Shown here piece after piece: positions 1-7,792 of a DNA stretch of 52,745 nucleotides; positions within the stretch are counted from its first letter, which is position 1, and every line of letters starts with the position of its first letter. The notes below the pieces were generated by a model. That model was not told where the DNA came from. It did not search any database and worked only from the letters and a program-made list of their open reading frames with translations. This DNA is from JAAYZQ01 sp034428935. GTDB taxonomy: Bacteria > Chloroflexota > Anaerolineae > JAAYZQ01. The translations under genes and the position numbers were made by a program. The stretch spans positions 1 through 52,745 of the forward strand of contig DAOUHB010000009.1 in NCBI GenBank assembly GCA_034428935.1. The letters are read 5' to 3'.

Positions 1-104
1 CTGACGCCCAGGTCCACGTTGTTCGCTGCCTTGCAGGCAACCTCACAGGCGTGGCACTCGGCGCACTTGTCCACTTCGAGATAAAAGCCATATTGTTTTG
101 CCAT
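1..104 (-). CDS. 4Fe-4S ferredoxin-type electron-transfer subunit (partial, N-terminus only)
   Basis: Only the first 34 residues lie in the window. They begin MAKQYGFYLEVDKC and contain Cys spaced C-x2-C-x3-C, the start of the first 4Fe-4S binding motif of DmsB/PsrB/NrfC-type subunits. The ATG at 104 follows GAAGGAG at a good distance. It starts 38 bp after the molybdoenzyme stop on the same strand, the usual order catalytic subunit then iron-sulfur subunit. It should carry electrons between the catalytic subunit and a membrane anchor that would lie outside the window. The family is well supported; the substrate is not. Confidence 0.85.
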   Translation of the reverse strand, partial: MAKQYGFYLEVDKCAECHACEVACKAANNVDLGV

Positions 105-142
105 GGTTCACATCTCCTTCCTTTCCAGGTCCTGTGCCACGC

Positions 143-2458
143 CTAGGCCTTCCGGACCTCGACCAAGGTCTGGCTGCTCATGGCCATCACCACGGGATCA
201 AACATTTTGCTCCGATCGGTGGTGTACATGTTGTTGCTGTTGGCCCCGCCGTCCGCCAGCGGATAGTCTTCCATCCCCAGCTCCTGGCAGCCTTGCCACC
301 AGCCGTGGAGGATCATGACCGTGTCCGGGCGGATCCCGGGATAGTACATGGCCTTGACCTTCAGCCAGCCGTGGGGGCCTTCGACGATCACCCAGTCCCC
401 GTCGTTGATGCCGCGCGCCTTGGCCGTGTCGGGATAGATGTGGAGGAAGGGATAAGGCTCGATCTCGCGCAGGTATGGGATATTGCGCAGCCACGCTGCG
501 TTATAGGTCTTGGACGTATGGTAGTCCGACATGAGCAGTGGATATTTGTCCAGGAGCTCGGGCGTGGCCGTGGGGCCTTCCGGAAGCTCGCGCCAGACCG
601 GCATGGGGGTGAACCCCGCCTCCTCGAAGAGCGTGTTATAGATCGCCACCTTGCCCTGGGGCAGGTAGGGACCCTTGTCGATGCGCGTGCTCACCGTCGA
701 GAACCTCTTGGCGTACTGCTCGTACTCCCGAGGGTTGCCCTTGTACTTGCGGCCCTTGGGATACTCGGTCCGCAGTTGCTCGTAGGTCATCTCCAGCGGT
801 TCCATCCGCCAGTCCATGTGGGCCTTGATGTCGCCGTTCCACCAATCCTCGCCGTAGCCACAGGCCGTGCCCAGGTCGAGCCAGAACTCGTAGTCCGACT
901 TGTAGTCTCCCTGGCGCTCGATGACCTGGTTGCGGGCCATGATCCACGGGCCCGAGGTCTCGAAGGGATGGTCATTTTCATAGCCGGTGGCCACGGGCAT
1001 GACCACGTCGGCCCAGGGCATGTCGGAGGTGCGCATCAGGTCCAGGACCACAAAGAACTCGAGCTTGCCGAGGGCCTCGATGATGCGCTTGGTGCCGCGG
1101 GTGCTGGCGATGGCCTGGCTGCCGGGGGCGATCATGGCCCGGATGGGATACTTTTCCCCGGTCAGGACGCTATCGAACAGGTTGTACAGGCCGCAGGAGG
1201 TACCTTCCTGCCAGGGCTGGAAGGGCTTGGGCATCTCGTAGCCCACCAGCTTGTCGACCCACTCCTGGGTGTAGCGTTCCCGAAGGTGCACGCCACGGGG
1301 CTGGGGCATCTCGCTCGAGCCACCCCAGACGTTGCAGCCGGGCTTGTCCAGGTGGCCGGTGATGGCCATCATGATCGCCACGGAGCGGACGGCGTCGTTG
1401 CAGCTCGGGGCGTGCTCGGGCCCGTTGCTCAACTCGATGGCCGCCTTGGGCGTGGTGGCGTACAGACGGGCCACTTCCTTGATCTGGTCGGCGGGTACGC
1501 CGGTGATGGTCTCGGCCCATTCCGGCGGATACTGCTGCACGTGCTCCTTGAACTCCTCAAAGCCATAGCACCACTCGCTGGTAAAGGCCGCATCGTACAG
1601 GTTCTCGTTGATGATCACGTTGAGCATACCCAGGGCCAGCGCGGCGTCGGTGCCGGGGCGCAGGGGCACCCACATGGCGTCCGTCATGGCGCCGTCGGCC
1701 TCCAGCGAAGGCTTGATGGCGATGAACTTGACGCCACGGGCCTTGGCATCCACCAGCTTGGCCACGCCACCCTTGGCCGAACCCGAATACACGGGCTGCA
1801 CGCCCCACAGGATGATGAGATCGGCGTTGCTATAGTCCGGCGAGGTGACGCCACCGATGGTGTACGTAAAGGTGAACATGCGCTGCATGGCGCAGATGCC
1901 ACTGTGCCCATAGTTGGGGCTGCCGTGCGTGATCAGGAAGCGATACAGGTAGTCGCTGTAGCTGCGCCGCGCCGGCGAGAGGATGCCCAGGCTCTCCGGC
2001 CCGTGCTTTTCCTTCAGCTCGAGGAGCTTGTCGGCGATGAGCTGAATGGCCTCGTCCCAACTGATGCGCTCGAACTTGCCCTCTCCCTTTTCTCCCACAC
2101 GCTTCATGGGATACTTGATGCGGTCGGGGGAATAGACCCACTGCGGGGCGGCGTGGGCCTTGGGGCAGTTCTTTCCGTTGTTGGTGGGGCACTCCGGGAA
2201 GGGCTCGATGCCCACGAACTTGCCATCGACCACCTTGGCCATGACGCCGCAGCCGGAGCTGGGCCCACACATGGCGCAAAAGGTCGGGACAAGCTTGGCT
2301 TCCCCTGCCTGCTCCTGGGCATAGGCCACGCCGCGCTGCTTCTTGAGCAGGGTCGCGCCGGCCCCACCGATGGCTCCCGCTGCTCCAAGCGCTCCCGTTG
2401 CCTTCAGGAACGTGCGGCGGCTAAACCGTGTAGAGGTATGCTGTCTCTCTTCACCCAT
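143..2458 (-). CDS. Tat-exported molybdopterin oxidoreductase, DMSO reductase superfamily catalytic subunit
   Basis: This 771-residue protein is a bis-MGD enzyme of the DMSO reductase superfamily (Psr/Phs/Ttr/Arr-like). It opens with a twin-arginine signal (RFSRRTFLK, residues 11-19) and a hydrophobic Ala/Gly stretch, so it is exported folded. An iron-sulfur motif follows at Cys61, Cys64, Cys70 and Cys98; the C-x2-C-x5-C spacing is longer than the common C-x2-C-x3-C. Cys189 in GHSGICAM sits where the molybdenum-ligating Cys/Ser is expected. The C-terminal part looks like a molydopterin-dinucleotide-binding domain. The ATG at 2458 has TAGGAGG in front and overlaps the upstream receiver-like gene by 8 bp, so translation is probably coupled. 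Sulfur-oxyanion, polysulfide or arsenate chemistry are all possible; sequence reading alone does not decide. Confidence 0.9.
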   Translation of the reverse strand: MGEERQHTSTRFSRRTFLKATGALGAAGAIGGAGATLLKKQRGVAYAQEQAGEAKLVPTFCAMCGPSSGCGVMAKVVDGKFVGIEPFPECPTNNGKNCPKAHAAPQWVYSPDRIKYPMKRVGEKGEGKFERISWDEAIQLIADKLLELKEKHGPESLGILSPARRSYSDYLYRFLITHGSPNYGHSGICAMQRMFTFTYTIGGVTSPDYSNADLIILWGVQPVYSGSAKGGVAKLVDAKARGVKFIAIKPSLEADGAMTDAMWVPLRPGTDAALALGMLNVIINENLYDAAFTSEWCYGFEEFKEHVQQYPPEWAETITGVPADQIKEVARLYATTPKAAIELSNGPEHAPSCNDAVRSVAIMMAITGHLDKPGCNVWGGSSEMPQPRGVHLRERYTQEWVDKLVGYEMPKPFQPWQEGTSCGLYNLFDSVLTGEKYPIRAMIAPGSQAIASTRGTKRIIEALGKLEFFVVLDLMRTSDMPWADVVMPVATGYENDHPFETSGPWIMARNQVIERQGDYKSDYEFWLDLGTACGYGEDWWNGDIKAHMDWRMEPLEMTYEQLRTEYPKGRKYKGNPREYEQYAKRFSTVSTRIDKGPYLPQGKVAIYNTLFEEAGFTPMPVWRELPEGPTATPELLDKYPLLMSDYHTSKTYNAAWLRNIPYLREIEPYPFLHIYPDTAKARGINDGDWVIVEGPHGWLKVKAMYYPGIRPDTVMILHGWWQGCQELGMEDYPLADGGANSNNMYTTDRSKMFDPVVMAMSSQTLVEVRKA

Positions 2459-2933
2459 TGAATCCTCCTATCTGATTGGGCTCCACACCATCGTCATTGG
2501 TTCGATCGGCGAGTTTGATTTTTTCTGGCCTGGCCTCCTCTGCCCGCTCCGCGGTCCGCAAAGCACAACCCTGCGGCTCGTCCAGGCAGACAACGGGTGC
2601 TTTGCCCGTGATGGCGCACACCAGGTCCTGGATGTCCGTCATCGCCCGCCGCTCACCGCTAAGCAAAAATATCAAGTTTTCGTCGGGGCTGATGCACGTA
2701 ATGCGTTGCACCAGACCGCCATTCAGGCATCCCATGAGCTGGACGACCGGACACTCTGCCGGGTCCGCGCAATCGACCAGGACCACGTCGGGCTTGCAAG
2801 CCTCGATGCGGTCCTGGATTGCTTCGCTCCGGGCCCAACGCCCCACGAAATCGATGTTCTCCTCAACACGCAAAAGATCTTCGATTCCCTGGGAAAACAG
2901 GGACCGATCGGATACCAAGAGAACTTTGGTCAT
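2451..2933 (-). CDS. Cys-rich degenerate receiver-domain protein
   Basis: A 160-residue protein whose first ~110 residues follow a response-regulator receiver pattern (MTKVLLVSDRSLF, then VVLVDCAD with Asp54 as phospho-acceptor equivalent). The acidic pair at the end of strand 1 is reduced to Ser8-Asp9, and the usual GAxGYLxK segment with its Lys is not present, so normal phosphorelay chemistry is doubtful. It has eight cysteines (46, 55, 61, 69, 80, 106, 116, 123) and no recognisable DNA-binding domain. The ATG at 2933 is chosen because the receiver pattern begins there and the open frame upstream has no homology-like content. Its stop overlaps the molybdoenzyme start by 8 bp. Role is unknown; a redox-sensing or scaffold partner of the oxidoreductase is an inference from position and cysteines. 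Confidence 0.75.
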   Translation of the reverse strand: MTKVLLVSDRSLFSQGIEDLLRVEENIDFVGRWARSEAIQDRIEACKPDVVLVDCADPAECPVVQLMGCLNGGLVQRITCISPDENLIFLLSGERRAMTDIQDLVCAITGKAPVVCLDEPQGCALRTAERAEEARPEKIKLADRTNDDGVEPNQIGGFNG

Positions 2934-2966
2934 TCGCTGACGATACCTTTCACCTGGTCCTGATAC

Positions 2967-2975
2967 AGTGTACCA
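2967..2975 (-). promoter_or_regulatory. Extended -10 promoter for the receiver/molybdoenzyme operon
   Basis: On the minus strand TGGTACACT is an extended -10 (TG-N-TACACT), 34 bp before the ATG at 2933. No good -35 hexamer is at 17 bp. It lies just after the terminator of the upstream regulator gene, so the operon can start independently. Confidence 0.4.
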
Positions 2976-3016
2976 GAATTCCGGCGCTAGGGCACCATCC
3001 GGTCTACCCATTTTTG

Positions 3017-3048
3017 AAAAAAAAGGGAGCCATCTTGCGATGGCTCCC
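3017..3048 (-). terminator. Intrinsic terminator after the NarL-type regulator
   Basis: Read on the minus strand, a perfect 9-bp GC-rich stem (GGGAGCCAT/ATGGCTCCC at 3025-3033 and 3040-3048, 6-nt loop) is followed at once by eight T residues (3024-3017). This is a textbook Rho-independent terminator separating the kinase/regulator operon from the molybdoenzyme operon. Confidence 0.9.
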
Positions 3049-3067
3049 AGGGGTGAGAAAGACCTCA

Positions 3068-3097
3068 CAGCATATGGCCCAAGTGGGCCATATGCTG
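3068..3097. repeat. Perfect 13-bp inverted repeat, 4-nt loop
   Basis: CAGCATATGGCCC, loop AAGT, then GGGCCATATGCTG form a perfect 13-bp hairpin between the regulator stop (3109) and its terminator (3025-3048). It has no T-tract of its own. It could be an mRNA 3-prime stabilising hairpin or a protein-binding palindrome. Confidence 0.8.
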
Positions 3098-3108
3098 CGG
3101 CACTTGGA

Positions 3109-3789
3109 CTACCCATCCGGGGGCTGCCCTGTCTGCGACTCGGGCAGCAGGCCCTCCTGCACGGCATAGACGGCGGCCTGGATGCGGTTCTGCATGTGTA
3201 GCTTGTCGAGGATGCTCTGCAGATGCTTCTTGACCGTGTTCTCGGTGATGCCCAGCGTATTGGCGATTTCCTTGTTGGTGGCCCCGGTGGTCACCTGGAC
3301 CAGCACTTCCAGCTCTCGGGCCGTCAACTCGTCGCGCTGGGGTCCCTCGGGAACGGGGGCACCCGGGCGTTGAAACTCGGCCAGGATCTTGGCCATCATG
3401 GGCATGGACAGCGCGGCATCTCCCGCAGCCACCCTGGACAGCATGTCGTAAAAGTTGTCGGGGTCGAGCTTTTTCAAAAGGTAACCGCGAGCCCCGCTCT
3501 TGATGGCCTCGAACAGCGTCTCGTCCTGCTCGTCGGCGGTAAGCATGATAATGGACGTGCGCGGCAGCTTGGGCCGGATGGCCCGCACGGCCTGCAGCCC
3601 ATCGCAGTGGGGCATGTGCACGTCCATGAGGATAATATCGGGCTCGGTTTCTTGCGCCTTCTTTATGGCTTCCAGGCCATCGCTCGCCTCGCCCACGATT
3701 TGAAAGTCATCCCGATAGGACAGCAACGAGGCCAATCCCTTTCGGAACAAAAGGTGGTCGTCCACCAGGAGAACCTTGAGCCTGGTCAT
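3109..3789 (-). CDS. NarL/FixJ-family response regulator (receiver + LuxR HTH)
   Basis: A 226-residue two-domain regulator. The receiver (residues 4-120) has the acidic pair in LLVDDH, phospho-acceptor Asp56 in ILMDVHMP, Thr in MLTADE and the conserved Lys in GARGYLLKK. A LuxR-type helix-turn-helix fills about residues 152-215 (ELTARELEVL through NTVKKHLQSIL). The ATG at 3789 overlaps the stop of the kinase gene by 4 bp, so the two are a cognate pair made together. A strong terminator follows. The nearest downstream operon is the molybdoenzyme cluster, a plausible target by analogy with Nar-type control of respiratory oxidoreductases; this target is inferred. Confidence 0.95.
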   Translation of the reverse strand: MTRLKVLLVDDHLLFRKGLASLLSYRDDFQIVGEASDGLEAIKKAQETEPDIILMDVHMPHCDGLQAVRAIRPKLPRTSIIMLTADEQDETLFEAIKSGARGYLLKKLDPDNFYDMLSRVAAGDAALSMPMMAKILAEFQRPGAPVPEGPQRDELTARELEVLVQVTTGATNKEIANTLGITENTVKKHLQSILDKLHMQNRIQAAVYAVQEGLLPESQTGQPPDG

Positions 3790-5762
3790 GTCAAACCTTT
3801 CTCGCGTTTCAAGGGCAGGGCCAGCCGAATCTCGGTGCCCTGACCAGGTTTACTTTGAATGTCGAGCGTTCCACCGACACTTTCGCCGCGCTCGCGCATC
3901 GTCTGCAGCCCGAGGTGCTGCTGGCCGTCCCGCTTGACCTTTTTCGGGTCAAAGCCACGGCCGTTGTCGCGCACCACGATGGAAGCAGAGTGGTTCTCGG
4001 AGGCGAGGATGATTTCTACAGCGCTTGCCCCGGAATGTCGCCTCACGTTCGTCAGCGCTTCTTGCACGATGCGCAGCAATTGAACCTCCGTATCGCGGGA
4101 CAGGGAGGGAACGCGCCAGGCGGCGGTATCCATGGTGACTGCAATCTCGCTGCGCTCCTTGAAGTGCCGCGTGTGCTCCTCCAGGGCGGCCAGCAGCCCT
4201 CCCTCCGCAGAGATCGTTACGCGCAGCCCGGCGATGGAATCGCGCACGTCGTCATAGGCCCTGGAGGAGATCTGTTCCATCTCTCTCAGCTCCTCCTTCA
4301 CCTCGAGGAGCCGGTATTGGCCGAGCAGCCGCTCCGCCAATTGGCTCTTGAGGTGCACGTAGGCCAACACCTGGAGAAGGTTGTCGTGCAGCTCGCGAGA
4401 CAGGCGGGCTCGCTCCTCAAGGGCGACCATGCCCCGCAACTGGTCGCTGAGCCGGGCAGCGTTGATGGCGACCCCCAATTGATGGCCGGCCGACGTCAGG
4501 AGCGCAATCTGCTGTGGAGTCAGGTGGTGCGGCTGGCTGTGGGCCAGGTTCATGACACCCAGGACCCGCCCCCCCGCTTGCAGCGGAATCCCGGCATAGA
4601 ACTGGACCACGTCAGTGGTCCTGGGCACAAAGGGCCGGGAATCATTGGCCACGTCCTCGACGATGAGGACCTCACCCTTTTCCGCAACCCAGCCGGCCAG
4701 GCCGTCCCCAACCCGCACCGTTGTCAGTGCCTGGCTAAACCACTCGGGGACGCCCAGGTGGGCCACCTGCACCAGGAGTTGCTTCTCCTCGTCGAGGAGC
4801 ATGGCGATACCGCGCTGCAAGCCGGCGATGCGCAGTGTCTCGCGCAAGACCAGGTGCATCATCTCCTCGATCTCCAGGGGCTGGCTGATGGCCGACGAGA
4901 TCCTATGGACGACGTCGGCCAGCGACGCGCTCCATAGCTGAATTTCTTCGCAGGTCTGGCGTTGTACCTGGAGCGCCCTTTCCTGCTCTTCGAGGCGCGC
5001 CTGGGACGCCAGGCTCATCTGCCGTTGCCGCTCGCCTTCGGAGGTATGGAGAACCCGTACCAAAAAGACCGTGATGCCCACCGTGGTGAGGGTTCGCAGC
5101 GCCTGGACGGTGGCCCCAAGGAACAAGGGCAGCGAGCTGATGGAGCCCAGGATGGGCAGGGCAACGCCGCCGGAAACGAGGGACTTGAGCCAGAAGGAAA
5201 TCGCCGCGCCGCCCAGGTCGCGGTTCGCCTCCTCCAGCCCGGCGTGTGACCGCTGCAGCCACACGGCGAGGCCAGAGAGGGCCAACCCGGGAAGGTAGAG
5301 CATGATCCGCGCCCAGGTCTCGGCTTGCGGCAGCCAGTCACCGTTGCGTGCTGCCGGGCTCACCAGGATGGCAGCCAGAACGCCGAGATAGGCCAGGCCA
5401 AAGAGAGCCAGGAACCACTGGCGGCGCTGCCAATTGGGCCTGCTGACGCCGAGGGCCTGCAAGCCAAAGGCGATAAGGAATAGAGTGCTCACCACGAATA
5501 GGCCCAGCACCCCCGCCTGCACCAGCGGCTGGCCCCTGAGGACCCCCGCGCCGCCGGGCATGCGGAAGATCATTTCCAGCCAATTGCCGATACTGGACAG
5601 GAACGCGTGGACCGAAAGCAGCCACAGTTTGTCGGTGATGCGCAGAAATTGGGCGCGACGCAACTCCAAGGAGATGGTCAGGCCCATGACAAAATAGGCC
5701 AGCCCATTTACAAAATAGAGTAGATAGGCATTGTCCAGGAAACTTGTCTCTAACACCGTCAA
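3786..5762 (-). CDS. Membrane sensor histidine kinase with GAF domain (HisKA_3 type)
   Basis: A 658-residue NarX/LiaS-like kinase. The N-terminal ~240 residues hold six to seven hydrophobic segments and probably form the membrane sensor. A GAF domain occupies about 295-435, followed by the HisKA_3 dimerisation helix with phospho-acceptor His459 in SRELHDNL and a HATPase domain (N-box near LTNVRRHS, G-box DNGRGFDP). The start is a TTG at 5762 with GGAG six bases in front. It is co-transcribed with the regulator downstream (4-bp overlap) from a TTGACA/TAAGAT promoter. The ligand cannot be read; a GAF next to an oxidoreductase cluster makes redox or small-molecule sensing plausible. Confidence 0.93.
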   Translation of the reverse strand: MTVLETSFLDNAYLLYFVNGLAYFVMGLTISLELRRAQFLRITDKLWLLSVHAFLSSIGNWLEMIFRMPGGAGVLRGQPLVQAGVLGLFVVSTLFLIAFGLQALGVSRPNWQRRQWFLALFGLAYLGVLAAILVSPAARNGDWLPQAETWARIMLYLPGLALSGLAVWLQRSHAGLEEANRDLGGAAISFWLKSLVSGGVALPILGSISSLPLFLGATVQALRTLTTVGITVFLVRVLHTSEGERQRQMSLASQARLEEQERALQVQRQTCEEIQLWSASLADVVHRISSAISQPLEIEEMMHLVLRETLRIAGLQRGIAMLLDEEKQLLVQVAHLGVPEWFSQALTTVRVGDGLAGWVAEKGEVLIVEDVANDSRPFVPRTTDVVQFYAGIPLQAGGRVLGVMNLAHSQPHHLTPQQIALLTSAGHQLGVAINAARLSDQLRGMVALEERARLSRELHDNLLQVLAYVHLKSQLAERLLGQYRLLEVKEELREMEQISSRAYDDVRDSIAGLRVTISAEGGLLAALEEHTRHFKERSEIAVTMDTAAWRVPSLSRDTEVQLLRIVQEALTNVRRHSGASAVEIILASENHSASIVVRDNGRGFDPKKVKRDGQQHLGLQTMRERGESVGGTLDIQSKPGQGTEIRLALPLKREKGLT

Positions 5763-5810
5763 TATAACTCCACCACGCGGGAGTAAGGTTTGGCTCCTGC
5801 CTGGCGCACG

Positions 5811-5839
5811 ATCTTAGCACAGAAGTAGGGGATTGTCAA
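5811..5839 (-). promoter_or_regulatory. Promoter of the kinase/regulator operon
   Basis: Minus-strand TTGACA (5839-5834), 17-bp spacer, TAAGAT (5816-5811). Transcription would start near 5804, about 40 bases before the TTG start codon. Confidence 0.7.
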
Positions 5840-5906
5840 CAAAGGGAGGCTCACTGCGGTTATTGTCAGAAAGCGCCGGTTCATACAGTAGCCAGCAAGC
5901 ACCCGC

Positions 5907-6623
5907 TCAACTCTGCCCGTAAACCGGAATGGCCGCGCCGTTGATGGGCCGCGCCGCCTCGGAGGCCAGGAACAAAAAGACCTGGGCAATGGCGCCGGGC
6001 GGCACCCATCGGCCGGGATCGGCCTTGGGCATGGCGGCCCGATTCTGGGGGGTGTCGATGGTGCCGGGGAGCACGCAGTTGACGTTGATCCCCTTCGGCC
6101 CCAGCTCGGCCGCCAGGCCCTCCACCAGGCGCACAACCGCCGCCTTGGACGCGCTGTAGGCCGCCGAACGGGCGCTGCCTGCCAGGGCAGCACGGGCTGC
6201 GGTGTGGACGATCTTGCCCTCACCCTGCTCCAACATGGCGGGGGCCACGGCCCGGCTCAGGATGAGGGCCGTGCGGGCATTGAGGTCGTGCAACAGGTCC
6301 CAGGTCTGCAGCGCCGCATCGTCGATGAGCGCACCCCCGCGCCAGCCGCCGACGGTGTTGGCCAGGACGTCGATGCGCCCCAGGCGCTCCAGGGCGGTGC
6401 CCACGGCGGCGGCCACCGACGCTTCGTCGGCCGCGTCTACCCCGGGAAGGAGCAGGTGGTGGCCGGCCCGCGCCCATTGGGGGTAGAGGGCCGCCAGCCG
6501 GTCGGAGCCGCGGTCCAGCAGGACCAGGCGGGCACCCGCCTCGTCAAAGGCCCGGGCCACCGCCTCGCCGAGGTTGCCCGCGGCGCCGGCGACCACGACC
6601 ACGCGACCGGTAAAGTCAAACAT
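5907..6623 (-). CDS. SDR-family oxidoreductase
   Basis: A 238-residue classical-length short-chain dehydrogenase. The nucleotide-binding glycine motif is GAAGNLGEA (residues 13-21), the adenine-side Asp is in LVLLDRG, and the catalytic YxxxK is Tyr156/Lys160. The position 13 residues before the Tyr, normally the catalytic Ser, is Ala143 (Thr141 is near), so activity may be altered. The C-terminal cofactor loop GTIDTPQNR is normal. It follows glucokinase by 30 bp on the same strand and is likely in that operon, hinting at a sugar-related substrate. The exact reaction is unknown. Confidence 0.85.
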   Translation of the reverse strand: MFDFTGRVVVVAGAAGNLGEAVARAFDEAGARLVLLDRGSDRLAALYPQWARAGHHLLLPGVDAADEASVAAAVGTALERLGRIDVLANTVGGWRGGALIDDAALQTWDLLHDLNARTALILSRAVAPAMLEQGEGKIVHTAARAALAGSARSAAYSASKAAVVRLVEGLAAELGPKGINVNCVLPGTIDTPQNRAAMPKADPGRWVPPGAIAQVFLFLASEAARPINGAAIPVYGQS

Positions 6624-6653
6624 CGCAGCCCTCCTGTAGATCTCCCTGGAACC

Positions 6654-7628
6654 CTAATACAGGTCGAACCCATACCATGCCGCGCCCAACAAGGCCGTCT
6701 TGGGGTTCAGCACGACGTACACCGGGACGTGGGACAGGGTGTCGGCAAAGCGCCCCTTGTTCACAAAGGCGGCCATGAACGTGCCGTCGCGCAGCTTGGG
6801 CAGGATGCGAGGAGGGATCCCGCCCCCGACATAGATGCCGCCCGTGGCCATGACCTTGAGGGCCAGGTTGCCGGCCTCGGCGCCCAGGACGGAGACAAAG
6901 GTGTTGAGGGCGGCGATGCACAGCTCGCACTCTCCGCTCATGGCCGCCCGGACGAGGACGGGGGTGGGGTCCTCGGCTTCGCGGAGGGCCTGGGCCACGC
7001 CGGGCACCTCGGGCGCGTAGCGGTTGTCGCGCAGATACTCGTAGATGAACGGCAGGCCCAGACCCGAGCAGACCCGCTCGTAGCTGACGTGGGCAAACCT
7101 GCCCATGAGATAACGCAAGAGCTCGATCTCGAACAGGCTGTTGGGCCCGAAATCGACGTGGCCGCCCTCCGAAGGCAAGACGTGGTAGCGGCCGTCCTTG
7201 AAGAACAGGATGGCCTCGCCCAGGCCGGTGCCGGGGGCGATGACGGCCTTGGTGCCGCTGCGGGCGGGCGCGTCGTTGAGGACAAAGAGGTCCTCGGCCT
7301 CCAGGTGGGGAACGCCATAGGCAGTGGCCTCCAGGTCGTTGAGCAGCTTGGCCTCCACCAGCCCCAGCTCTCGCTTGAGGACCTCCTCGTCCATGGTCCA
7401 GGGCAGGTTGGTGGCGGCGCACTTGCCCTCCACCACCGGCCCGGCCACGCCGACGACGGCCCGCTCCACGGTGGCGCCGGTCTCGGCCAGAAACTCTTTC
7501 GCCACCGCCTCCAGGCTGGGATAGCTGGCGCTGGCAAAGGTCTTTTGCACCTCTGGCACCAGGTCACCGTCCGTCGAATACAGGGCCAGGTTGGTCTTGG
7601 TTCCGCCCACGTCACCGGCCAGCAGCAT
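6654..7628 (-). CDS. glk: Glucokinase (Glk family)
   Basis: A 324-residue protein of the bacterial Glk hexokinase-fold family (COG0837 type), which phosphorylates glucose with ATP to glucose 6-phosphate in the cytoplasm. The phosphate-1 loop GDVGGTKTNLAL lies at the N-terminus, LLNDLEA carries the catalytic Asp region, and APGTGLGEA forms the phosphate-2/adenosine part. The ROK-type Cys zinc motif is absent, so it is not a ROK kinase. The ATG at 7628 follows GGAGGGAACGAC. It is first in an operon with the SDR gene and divergent from the SIS gene, consistent with shared sugar-phosphate metabolism. Confidence 0.9.
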   Translation of the reverse strand: MLLAGDVGGTKTNLALYSTDGDLVPEVQKTFASASYPSLEAVAKEFLAETGATVERAVVGVAGPVVEGKCAATNLPWTMDEEVLKRELGLVEAKLLNDLEATAYGVPHLEAEDLFVLNDAPARSGTKAVIAPGTGLGEAILFFKDGRYHVLPSEGGHVDFGPNSLFEIELLRYLMGRFAHVSYERVCSGLGLPFIYEYLRDNRYAPEVPGVAQALREAEDPTPVLVRAAMSGECELCIAALNTFVSVLGAEAGNLALKVMATGGIYVGGGIPPRILPKLRDGTFMAAFVNKGRFADTLSHVPVYVVLNPKTALLGAAWYGFDLY

Positions 7629-7676
7629 GTCGTTCCCTCCTTTGCCATCCCAGCAGGTACGGGCCTGCCTGCCCTC

Positions 7677-7705
7677 AAAATATCATGGAACGAGGGGCTT
7701 GTCAA
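7677..7705 (-). promoter_or_regulatory. Promoter of glk
   Basis: Minus-strand TTGACA (7705-7700), 17-bp spacer, weak -10 TATTTT (7682-7677). It lies back to back with the SIS-gene promoter, with 19 bp between the -35 elements. Confidence 0.5.
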
Positions 7706-7724
7706 CTGCCAGGTTCAAGCCCGA

Positions 7725-7753
7725 TTGCCTTTTCCCTCCCCCGGTGGTATAAT
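7725..7753 (+). promoter_or_regulatory. Promoter of the SIS-domain gene
   Basis: TTGCCT (7725-7730), 17-bp spacer, TATAAT (7748-7753), 40 bp before the ATG. Divergent from the glk promoter. Confidence 0.7.
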
Positions 7754-7792
7754 GCCCACCAGAAGAGCCGGGGGAGGAGCAGAACACGCACC

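Noticed and set aside
98..2461. 787-codon open frame on the plus strand
   Set aside because: It is the antisense of the molybdoenzyme gene. Its product is a His/Gly/Val-rich string with no domain pattern, a common artefact of high-GC codon usage.
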